The notes below the pieces were generated by a model that saw nothing but the letters and a program-made list of their open reading frames with translations, was not told the origin of the DNA and searched no databases. DNA of 64,000 nt, from positions 1,426,001 to 1,490,000 of the forward strand of contig JAQFWX010000006.1 of assembly GCA_027605045.1 (NCBI GenBank), written 5' to 3'. The position numbers were made by a program, and so were the translations under genes. Below, piece by piece: positions 45,545 to 55,706 of this stretch. The DNA comes from Phallus indusiatus. Lineage: Eukaryota > Basidiomycota > Agaricomycetes > Phallales > Phallaceae. Each line of letters opens with the position of its first letter. Position 1 is the first letter of the stretch.

Positions 45545-46898
45545 ACTATATTGAGCGTCCTTGTCGAAATCATCAATGGATAAATTTTGTGTATCTATTC
45601 CAAGGTATCTAGAATATAAGCTGCTTTATGCGCACTTATCTCCATATGATCGCTCCCAATTTAATCCAGTAACTTGATTGGCGCTAATCGGGAAAACAAT
45701 GAACCGTATTAAAATCTCACCCGGGAGACATCAATAAAGGAATTAACATGACATGTCTATGAGAAGTTATAAGGCTAGATACCCGCGATTGCAAGCGCAT
45801 CTGATGTCCTGATTACGCGAAACTTTTCAAGTAGCCTATCAGTGATCTGGTTTCATCTCTGACGCGCACATCCGAATCCGAAGTTTGCTCAAGAGTGCTC
45901 TTCTCGAAGTCCGTTACAAGACGCTTTCAATTTCCCGAATATATAGCGATATCAAAGAAGGTGACTTTAACAAGTGTTCACGATACGCATGATATCGGAT
46001 ACAGTAACTTAGTGTTAATCGCCGGAACTGCGCTGGAGATTCAGTATGGCTGAGGTAGTTTTAACTTTTCCCGCTAACGATAGTTGATTATACCCTAAAT
46101 AGGACAAGTCAAAATGCGACAGAAAAGAAAAAAAATTCTGATCTTAGGAGCATTGAAGCACCGGTGCAATGCTGTAATTCTTGTAATACAAAATGGTGTT
46201 GTCCGAAAACGCACGTGGTTCTCAAATTGGCAAATATAGCATGTTATGATAGGCGATGTTTGACACAGTAGCGGACCACAGCTTGTAATTGCACGTATTC
46301 GAAGATACATAATCACAAAACAACAGCAAACTCCTACATTCGTTTTTTAAGAATTCAAGAACTAGCAATTACATGAAGATACATTAAATTTTAGATCGTT
46401 AATAATACACGGAAATTTATATCACCGGTCAGACCCATGTAATTTCAAATCTCAAAGGAGTTGTTCAAATACGAATTTATTGTCACGTTATGGCAGATTA
46501 TTTCCCAATTCGCAGACTAGTTGGAAAAACCCAGACCGGTTAATAAATGAAGCAAGGCGCTAACCTCGCCTTTTTTTAGTTGATTAACCTTGATTAACTT
46601 GACATTTCAATCACATGTCATGAGACGATCGAAGCCACTGGATCTAGAATTAGGTCGCAAATATGAAAATTTCCAATTTCCAACCAACGCTCAATTTCGG
46701 CAATTTGACGCTAACATGATGATCTTTCTTCTAATGACAATTATCATTCGTCCAAATGCGTCCTCAGATCGGTCTTAGTACTGCAGCTCGATTATCAACT
46801 CATCGAAAATCACATTTGAAAACATCGTTGGCATCGTTGTATAACATTCCATTCTATTATTTAAATGATTGACATTTTGAGAGGAGAAAACATAACAT
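45545..46898. other. Intergenic between convergent genes
   Basis: AT-rich 1.35 kb between P450-B (+) and the aldo-keto reductase (-). No coding or RNA feature supported. Confidence 0.55.
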
Positions 46899-48315
46899 TC
46901 AAGCTTTCCCAGCATGGGGGAGAATGGGACCAGCGTAAGGAGCACGATCGTGCTCCGAGATCATGTTGAGGATATCAATGGTTTTGGTTCCATCGCCCTG
47001 TAGGAAAGAAAAAAAAAGAACATAAAATGATTCTTTTGCAAAGATTTCTGAAGACGTACGCAGACGTTGTGAGGAAAACCAAGGTCGAAGGGTTCAATTG
47101 AGTCCAAAAATTGGAGCTGTTCTTCCGAAAGTCTTATCTTCAGCGCCTGAATATTTGCGTGAAGATGTTCGGTCTTCCTTCCACCAATGATAGGGAAGAC
47201 GTAAGGAGCCTTGTGCAATACATAGGCAATAGCAACAGCCGGAACGGCCCCTTGATCCAGCCCTAATTGCGCAGCGACTTTCTGGAGGGCTCTAGAGTAC
47301 TTCTTCTCTTTTTCGGTACGCTTCCATCCGTTGTTATCGATTTTGAGATCACGGCCCTGTTCACCTGACTTTTCGCGACGTTCCTCTTCTTCGTCAGAAC
47401 GAAGCTTTCCCGACGCAAGAACGTTCCAGGCACAGATTGCCATACCGTGTTCGCGAGCCATGGGGATAATATCACGCTCAAAGGCGCGGTCCATAATGTT
47501 CCAAGAACCCTGATAGACTGCGAAAGGGGTGAGCCCATGATCGATGGCATACTGATTGCATTGGGAAACAATCCAAGCAGGACTGTTGCAAATGCCCTTC
47601 ATTTGATTAGACGTCAGAATCTTCCCAGCAAAAAAGGTTGAAAACATACTAGATATAGAACCTTTCCTTGTTGGATGACTTTGTGAAGGTTGTTCATGAC
47701 CTCTTCTACAGAAGTCTCCCAGTCCCAGCAGTGTACATAAAGGATATCGACGTAATCGGTGCGCAGATTCTTCAAAGATTGATTCAAGGAGTTGAGCAGC
47801 GACTTCGCATTGTTACCGTGGTAATTGATCTTTTGTGGAATAGAAGGATCGCCGACTTTGAAGTTGAATGAATACTATGATTTGCGTCAGCCACAGTGTA
47901 CTAGCGGAATCAACAGATGCAGTCTCTATACGCTTACTTTGGTAGCAATGACCATTTGCTCGCGATTCTTGCGATTTTCCATCCATTCACCAATGAACTG
48001 TTCAGAGGTACCGCTCTGACTATCATCGTAAATCAATCAATCAATATGTTCGTCTCTCGTAGATAGCCAAGAGTCCGGCTAGACTTACTAGTTGTTGGCG
48101 GTATCGATGAAATTGCCACCAGCATCGTAGAAGGCATCTAAAAGCTTGAAGCTCGATGTCTTGTCCATTTTACCCATTCCAATGTGCTGCCAGACGTCTC
48201 CGATGCTCATACCGCCCAGGACGAGTGGAGATACATGGATCGCAGCTTTTTTGGAAAAGGGACGATAGCGACCGAGAAGGGTGGGGGCAGCAGGAGCAGG
48301 AGGGTAGAAAGACAT
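46899..48315 (-). CDS. Aldo-keto reductase, aryl-alcohol dehydrogenase / norsolorinic acid reductase type (389 aa)
   Basis: Exons: 48089-48315, 47938-48019, 47650-47874, 47060-47596, 46899-46997 (1170 nt); introns 53-69 bp. Start is MSFYPPAPAAPTLLGRYRP, as in this fungal family. Catalytic tetrad: D71 and Y76 (FIDTANNY), K103 (IATK) and H151 (ILYVHCWDW). The strand GKVLYLGICNSPAW is recovered only with the 47597-47649 intron, which supports that boundary. Cofactor-site sequence VFPIIGGRKTEHL is near the C-terminus. The enzyme would interconvert an aldehyde or ketone and an alcohol with NADP(H). Its place between P450-B and the flavin oxidase suggests it reduces a carbonyl made by P450 oxidation, as AKRs of this type do in other fungal clusters. 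It is not closely similar to the membrane-tailed AKR at 13257. Confidence 0.92.
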
Positions 48316-49705
48316 GGTGAATGAATTTGTGGTTGCAAAACCCGCGAGCACTGCTTATGAGTTACATATACTACCGCTGTGATTAACCCTGCCCGGTTAG
48401 TTCCTGGCCAAATAACATGACTGAGCAAAAAAGGTTTTTCGAGAACTCCGACGCACCCTGACGCACCCCAAATTGTGAAAGTTTGGAAATTCAGATTCTT
48501 GCACCAAACACCAAAGATATTCAAATTGTGAGAAAGCTAAGTTTAAGTTGAGTTTAAGGATTACGTGGCTACGGCTCGCCCGCTGGCCACCGGCAAAATG
48601 TGACATGCATGTGACAACTTGCCATATACTCTCTGCTTCTGTTCTTCTAAGTTTCTAACCAGACGTTTTACTATTCCCGAATGTACAATGGTATAAATCC
48701 GAGATTCTTCCCACCAGATCGTGAAGGCTTTTCAACTTCTCATAGCGCCACTTAGATCATTAACCTGGCACCGGCGTTACGGAGCATTATCTCTCTGGGG
48801 TATATGTTCAGAAAACCAGAAACCAACGGCCAGAGCCTGGCAACTGCGAGTTCTTAACTGAAAATGAGCTTAACCCGGGGGAAATAACTCCAGGTTTTCA
48901 TTTTGGAGTACACAGCCAAGTCTTCCGAATCCGTAACTTCTTTTATGTGATGGAATAAGTGTGATATCTTTTTCTTTTTTTGGATACTAATTTTTTTTCC
49001 TTACATAGTCAACTTTCCATGTTTGAACTTAAATCGTATTTCCTCCGTTTCTCGGTCGTCTATTTGTGTGTTGACCTGAAAGTGAAGTAACTCCACCGGC
49101 TTAACAGTTGAAAGCGAGAATTGCGTAGCCTGGCGGCGTTGATTTCCCCTTGCGGCTAAGGATCTAAGGTTCATTTAAACCAAAAAAGGTGAAGTTAGCG
49201 CCTTCGTTCATTCATTAACTTATTTAGGCAACCTAGATTCTTCCGACACTGTTATGCAGCCCGAGCTGATGTCTGCGCTTTTTTGCGTGCCATGAACACA
49301 TTTTTATTTTTTGATGGTAACTCGTGGATATCCTCCACGGTGATATCGATTCACCTGTACCACCCAATAACTGACGCGTTTCCAATATATTCTTTTTACT
49401 TCTAAGGGGCCTGGATCACGAGAACAGATTAGGTTCTCCATCTACTTTCAAAGTCCTCTCGGGGGTCTTTTGATGATCATTTTTTAACGAAGGTTCTCCA
49501 GGAGTTACTTGGATGAACTCTTGTTTCACTGATCATGCTAGGAAATTTTCATGTAAGATTTGAAATATGTGGACTCTGTGCTATCCTATCGTCGCTAGTT
49601 CGAGCAAGTGGAGAAGTATAAGAACAGCAACAAAATCCAGTCCACCATTGTTATCAAGTTTCAACTCATTCTGTACCGGCTCCAAGCCTAGAGTTAAATT
49701 GCGTC
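48316..49705. other. Divergent promoter region AKR / FAD oxidase
   Basis: 1.4 kb between two outward-facing genes, no gene seen. A TATA-like AGTATAAGA lies at about 49614-49622, roughly 85 bp before the oxidase ATG. Confidence 0.45.
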
Positions 49706-51599
49706 ATGAAGACCTTCGTCTTATTGTCTTCTTTCGTTCTCTCAGCTCTTGCTTCATCTTCAGTTCTTCCTGCCCTTAATCCGCAGCAAAATGCTCAAAA
49801 AGCCTGTTCTTTGTTGAAATTAGCCTTTCCCAACTTAACGTTCTTCCCCGGTTAGACTGCCACTGTATTTGTTTCTTATCACGCGCGCTAACACGCATCA
49901 CGAAGGCTCATCCCAATATGCTTCTGATATTGCTCATTTTGAGTTCTCCAGCACCCAAAATGCAACATGTAGCGTAGAGCCAACTTCTCCAGAAGATGTT
50001 AGCACTATCGTAAGCGTATTTGGCACTCATCCGTGTTACAATCTCACCAAGAAAAATGTAGCTGAACATCGTGGGTCGTTCTGATATACGCTCCCCCTTC
50101 GCGGTAAGTTTTCACACGTTGCTTGTTAGACATTTGTACATGGCCACTAACATTCACCTGCAAAGGTCAAAGCTGGTGGCCATGCTACCAACCATGGTTT
50201 CAGCTCTACGACTGGTGTTCAAATTTCCATGACCAACTTCAGAAATACCACATATGACCCCGAGACTAACACCGTTACACTACAACCCGGAAAAACATGG
50301 GACCAGATTTATGCTGATCTTTCCGCATTCAACGTGACTGTTGCAGGGGGTCGCGTTCCTGGTGTCGGCAAGTTTCTGTTTTCCCACGCCTTCCAAACTT
50401 TTCGCTCTTGTTCTCATCTCTGTCTTTTCTCATATAGGCGTCGGTCTTTCTCTCGGTGGGGGTTACAGCTGGATCACCGACCAAGTCGGTTTGAGCATCG
50501 ATAACATCATTGCTGCCGACCTTGTTCTCCCAAATGGAACATTCATTCATGTCACGGATGCGAGCAACCCCGAGCTCATGTTCGGTATCCGTGGTGGCCT
50601 CAATAACTTTGGTATCGTCACTACTTTGACCTTTAACGCCATCCCGATTGGAGATTTCTGGGTAGATATGGTAGTTCTTGCTCACCTACATGAACATGCT
50701 AACCGGTTGCTTCGATATTAGGCTGGTGTCATAGACTACGATCCTACCGTTCCCGAAGTGCACGACCAAATCATCCAAGCCATTGAGAACTTTAGCTTGA
50801 ATAATACGAATACCAAAGCTCAGATTGCTGCGGCCTATGTCAACACCAATGGAACTGTAAGAATTTTCACATAATTTTTTTTCTTTCTCTGACGTATTTA
50901 CTTTGTACGATTACAGAACATCTGGGAGCTCATTTTCAGTCATTCTGAACCTCAAGTTCCAGATGTTTTTCTGCCTTTCCTAAACATTTCCAACATCTCC
51001 AGCGACGTCGGTACTCGTTCTTTCGTCGATTTCATATCTATTGTTAATCCTATTAATCCGTACGTTTTTTGAAACTATCGCGTCAAACCGATATTGAATT
51101 TTTGTAATTTTCAAGTGATGCATTCTCTCGTGCTTGGTCCAACATGGTCCCCATCCTCAAATACACAGAAACGGTTCTCCTTGCTATCGAAGACAACGTC
51201 AACGCCGCCTTCGCAGCAGCAGTCTCAGACGGAAGATCCATAGACACTATTATTCTTGGAGTCGAACCTTTCTTCGGGGCAAATGATCATAATTTACCCT
51301 CCGCATTCCCTCACCCAGCTTCCCGTCCTGTTACGCCTTGTAACCCTTGGATGATATATTCCAACCCGGCCGACGACACTTACTTTAACACAGCATTGTT
51401 AAACATTTCCAATCAGATTCAAGCTGTTGCTGTTGCTCAAAACCAAAGTAGTTGGGACGACATCCGTTATATTAATTATGTTCTCGAGAACACACCTTTG
51501 GAGCTTTTATACGGCTCCAACTTACCTCAGTTACGCACTCTGCAGCAAGCCATCGATCCCAATAATGTTATGGGTTTAACTGGTGGTTTCAAGCTTTAA
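49706..51599 (+). CDS. Secreted FAD-linked oxidase, BBE type (492 aa)
   Basis: Exons: 49706-49850, 49906-50009, 50062-50103, 50166-50367, 50438-50661, 50722-50856, 50917-51059, 51116-51599 (1479 nt). A signal peptide (KTFVLLSSFVLSALASS) starts the protein. The PCMH-type FAD domain shows PEDVSTI, VKAGGHATNHGFS with His103 at the position that carries covalent FAD, VPGVGVGLSLGGGYSW and GIRGGLNNFGIVT. The C-terminal BBE segment has the late IDPNNVMGL pattern. The usual second flavin-linking Cys is not seen in the PGVGVG turn, so attachment is probably through His only. Such enzymes oxidise alcohols or carbohydrates with O2. Intron 4 (50368-50437) has a GC donor (GTCG|GCAAGT). It is placed inside the terpene cluster, but a secreted enzyme may act on exported product or be unrelated. 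Confidence 0.9.
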
Positions 51600-51790
51600 T
51601 TGAGATAATTTCGATATTTATCTAAAGTTATACATATGTATCTCTGATTTTTCGAAATAATAGTATTCTCTTGCTCGTTCAGTTTTGCCTGGGTCGTAAA
51701 ACGGTTACCTCCTTTATAGTAATAGATGAAATCGATATCGTGTTCGGTTAATCGGATTGTCTACAGCAATACTGTAATTAATAATGCAAC

Positions 51791-51960
51791 CTTGCTCGAC
51801 ACCGAGAATATGCCATGGAAGTGTCATCCGTCGACCGAGTCAACCGGAAGTTGAGTAGGACTGTCCTTCTCCGGACACTGTATACGTTTAAGGTCGTTAT
51901 CCAAAGCTGGGCAATGAATATACATCTGTAAAGGATATTCCTCTTTGCCGTCTATCAACG
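51791..51960 (-). pseudogene. Relic of an F-box gene 3' end
   Basis: This strongly resembles the last ~140 bp and the 3' flank of the F-box gene at 55707-57362 (shared GAGTCAACCG, CTTCTCCGGACAC, GTTATCCAAAG-TGGGCAATGAATA and ACATCTGTAAAGGA). The coding frame is not maintained. It ends abruptly where P450 sequence begins at about 51961. Confidence 0.82.
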
Positions 51961-52135
51961 CACCTTCCACGACGCATCGTTACTGGAGGTCGAATATATA
52001 CCCAATACTGGGAGTCCGGACCTGGAGGAAAACTTCGACGTTTACAATAGATCAACGGAAGTGTAATAATCACGACCACTGTTAATGGGACGATTGCGCT
52101 AGAGTTGACGAAAGCAGATAGCAGAGCGAATGGTT
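51961..52135 (-). pseudogene. Relic of P450-A exon 1
   Basis: On the minus strand this reads VVIITLPLIYCKRRSFPPGP, matching the P450-A anchor and hinge, then loses frame after PPGP because of small deletions. Upstream flank similarity (GGTTAAGGAGAAAGGTAG against GGCTAAGGAGAAGGATAG) continues, so the copy includes promoter DNA. It is the left part of segmental duplication copy 2. Confidence 0.85.
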
Positions 52136-53079
52136 AAGGAGAAAGGTAGCACGTCCGAAAATGGAGGAAAGCGGATACCTTCTACCTTCCTTTTTTTACG
52201 AATCATCGTAATTAATCAAAACCGATGTGGTGTGCAAGTATTAGTCAAGGACCACCATTTATTCGCCCCGGTAATATCCGAATCGTCCGATGTATATGGC
52301 TGTGCGCCGGACCAGCGACGGAGCCAGAAGAAACTCCGAATAGAGTCAGTCGGTCTTCTCAGCTGCGAATTTTTATTAACTACTTTTTGCAGACTTGAAG
52401 CCACAGCGCTCTGGTGAGGGAATCTAACGTCGCTTGATTGCCGATTAATCTCCTTGGAGCTTTGGCTTTATCCATTAATGGCTCCGGAGAATGTATTAGC
52501 AATGAAAATTCTGGCAAGGCGTCATAGTATGACCGGGGATTTATCTTCAAAAGTTCCCAAAACTTTGAATTACAAGTTATATTACCTTCAAAGACCGAGG
52601 GCCTCGCCTAAAGACGCCAATGAAGAGTTAAAGAAAGTAAGAAGAAAGTAAGAAGATGCTTGGCTCGTTCGGCCCTCGGTGATCGTCAGAATAGGGCCGT
52701 TCTATGTTGTTTGGCTGTTCATTTCGACATCATTTACTATAGTAAGCTATCTCTTCCGGAAGGTTTCTCACGCCTTAAACCAAAAATCAAATTCTCGTGA
52801 CTGCCTAGGCATTGATATTGATATTTACATCAGTGTTTTGGACAGTGGTTATTGAAATTCGACCACGCGATTTGGTTGTACACCCGTGCCTTCAGTTCAT
52901 ACCGTGTTCTCGTTGTTCAATCACAGAGTTATTAGCATAGTGAAGCTCTTTCCGGCTTCAGTTTATCAATGATCATTTTGACAATAATCAGAGCTCGCAA
53001 ATGCTTCAGAGACATGCTAAATTATGCGTTTTCACATTTTTTAAAAGGTAATTAATATTTTATTTATATAATAATATTA

Positions 53080-54648
53080 TTATTCTTTCAAATCAACAGA
53101 TCCTTCAAAGGGAGCTTTTAGCTTTACGATTCGAGTCTCTTTTACTATGTTGTTTTCTGAGCCAAAATATCGCGTAGTTGCAAAACTCCACCTATAAAAA
53201 GATCGTCGGCCAAGGAGTTCTAACGTCATGAATTTTGCGAACTTACGCGTCATTGCCTCGAACCCAGTCTCCAAACGCCTCCAAACATCTCACCGCGTCT
53301 TGAGAGAAAATAGGACTTTCACGACAAGAAAGTACGTATATTGCGTCTACGAGTTGAAAAGTAAGAGCCTCGCAGTAACCAGCAATGAAGTCGATAGCCG
53401 TTTGTAAGTCCATTTGTTTAGACTTCATAATGACCGTTACGATATTGGCCGCGGCATGGCCTTTCGCTTGCTCCATGTTGTACGAGAACAGATCCTAAAA
53501 CAAGTTTACGACTTTGAACTCTCGAATCTTCGAAAGACTCACATTTGCCCAAAATACCAGGTCCATGGCAGCGTTGTATCCACTGGTAAAAACAGGATCC
53601 TTATGAACCTCGTCGGGAAGGTCGAGATCAAGGCAATATTCAACCAGATCGAAACATGTTCGAACGGCGCTAATTTCACGACGAAGTGCGATATAACGAG
53701 GAATATTAAGGACTTGATTTTTTTCGCGTAGCTCAGCTTCAGTTCCAACGACTTTTGTGTACTTGCAGAAGTTTTTGATAAAACGACTAGCCATGTTTGG
53801 TCCAAACTTTCGAATATGATTGAAGTAAAAACTAAAGATAAGGGGGGTGATGGATTAGCGGTACCATCACCGGGGGGTGTCTCTGATTATGTCAGGGGTG
53901 TCCTTCATCCGAATGTGAGTTCGAATCCCCTCACACACGCCGCTATGTAGGCCTCTGTTACCGCAGAGCGGAGTTTTAGTGGGTATTGGGGACGAGTCCC
54001 ACACTACCTACCTAGGTGTGCCTAAATGCATTTCTCCGCTCGGTTAGTTAGGGTAGTGGACCGAGTTGACAAGGGGTGTCAAATGACACTCTCGCTCGAA
54101 AACTATCTTTAAGCTCCACCAAAAAAAAAAAAAAAAAAAAAAAAACTAAAGATAAGATTATTGTTCGTATTTAGTCTTATTATACTAAATAACGTACTCT
54201 CGCATCATATGACAAATCCATGTGCCGTCGTCATATTCTGGATTTGAAAGTGTCTTGCGTACGATGAGAGCGGCGTTTGCTGCATCCTCGCCTGTCTGAG
54301 TATCAGTATACTCGTCGTAAAGCCATAGAATGTTAGCCTTAAAAAACCGAGTCAGTCAAGGGGGAAACGAAAAAGAGGATTGAAATAACGTACAAGGTCC
54401 ATGGTTGCCCTGAGGCTAGAAGGTTGGGCGTACGGATAAACATACGCGTTAGACAGTTCAAAATTACAGCTGTCCATGAATTTTCGCATCTTTGGACCGC
54501 AGACCTGTTCAGTATACTTGCTGATCCACTGTCTGGATTGGGGTCGACACATGTAGTAATTAGGATTAAAGCCATTATCGGGAAAAACAGAGAAAGTTTC
54601 ATGCAAAGGGGGAAGACGGAAGGTCTCTGAATTTGGGGTAACGACCAT
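53080..54648 (-). CDS. Sesquiterpene synthase STS3 (347 aa), SINE in intron 2
   Basis: Exons: 54394-54648, 54198-54337, 53543-53831, 53247-53494, 53080-53191 (255, 140, 289, 248 and 112 nt, exactly as STS2). The ATG at 54648 gives MVVTPNSETFRLPPLHETF. Motifs are DEYTD at 93-97, NDLFSYNME at 228-236 and RY (TTRYFG) near the end; all metal-binding residues are kept and there is no stop. Substitutions relative to STS2 are spread along the protein (for example VARASRF changed to MASRF context, TDPVFING to KDPVFTSG), so the product could differ. Intron 2 is 366 bp in place of about 52 because of the SINE. Activity depends on use of the distal acceptor at 53832; the proximal duplicate acceptor near 54146 would retain SINE sequence. 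Confidence 0.88.
53843..54145 (+). mobile_element. tRNA-derived SINE with poly-A tail
   Basis: About 300 bp with a head containing a box-B motif (GAGTTCGAATCC at 53917-53928), a box-A-like GGATTAGCGGTACC near 53852, a unique body, and a 3' poly-A run (about 54121-54145). It is flanked by a perfect 16-bp target-site duplication, AAAAACTAAAGATAAG, at 53827-53842 and 54141-54156. No ORF; it would be mobilised by a LINE reverse transcriptase. It is absent from the same intron of STS2, so it inserted after the duplication. Confidence 0.92.
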
Positions 54649-55706
54649 GACAGATATTGATAAAGGCGTCAAAGCGTTGAGGCTGATTACTAGTAATGGA
54701 ATAGGAATTGGTATAGTTGTTGCCCTACCGAACTAACGAAGTCCTTTATGTACTGATGATACTATGGATGCATCCTAGTTTAACAACGCGCTATGGCGAA
54801 TTTCGCATCGCAGTCCTCTCACCGCCCTTGAAGGCCAGGCTATGAGTGTCATCTGTGCTCTCCGGGTATCGCCGGTATGGTATTCCGATCATGGCCCTAT
54901 TTGTAGCTCAGAGGAAGCCAAGATTAAATCCCACAAGCTTCGGAATATCGTTATCGCGTCGCTCGTTCCATGAGAATTAGAAGTGTGGCTCAGTTATGTA
55001 AGGTACACGGTACATCATGCGTCATGAGGCGCTGCTATCTTGAATAGTGGTATGTATGTGTTAATAATTCGATAATATAATTTCGGATCTTTCAACTTAC
55101 CTTTTTAATATAGGACCTCCTATAGCGAATTTCCAAATGACGGAACTTGAAGCTGAGTCGTGGTATCGGGGTCGTCGTCGGACTCGCAAATCAATACTGT
55201 GCCGTCTCCGGCGGCGCATTAGTCCAACATGTTACACAGCAGATCTATTATCTTATAAGTATAGTAAATATAAGTTCTACTATAAACCCCATAAAATTGC
55301 ACGTTGTGACAAACTCTTCATAAACATCCCCAAGCCGAATGTAATTACTTTTTGCATACGCCCCTGTGGGGACTTGATGGAGCCCGCTTTGGCCTAATAG
55401 TCCTGCGAAGTCAAATGCAGCGCGCGAGATGCTCTCCATGGGAAGGATGTGGAAAGCTTTATAACAAGCTTCTAGGTTAGCTAACGACTTCACTAGTGAA
55501 AATTTGGTAGAGAAGACAACATAAACCTATCTACAATTCTTTCGTGGAATAGCAAGACAAAGCAGTTAACAATAGGCATTGTAACTATTAACGTACAGGT
55601 AAATGAACATCGGGACCAATACCTGAAGCAGAAAGAAATAGCTTTTATACATACTGCAAAAATGATGAAGCAGCTTTATTGCTCAACACCGAGATCACCT
55701 GAAGTG

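Larger units (their letters stand above)
51961..54960. repeat. Segmental duplication, copy 2 (P450-A relic to STS3 promoter)
   Basis: Direct-orientation counterpart of 39232-42380. It carries a truncated P450-A exon 1, a decayed intergenic part, STS3 and its upstream region, and has gained a SINE. Its left edge is joined to an F-box 3' end. Weaker matches may extend right to about 55540. Confidence 0.8.

Noticed and set aside
51897..52079. Short P450-like protein as a functional gene
   Set aside because: It has only the anchor and PPGP, then loses frame, with no downstream exons; it is a duplicated relic.
53843..53930. Free-standing tRNA gene at the box-B motif
   Set aside because: No full cloverleaf; the unit has a poly-A tail and target-site duplication, so it is the head of a SINE.
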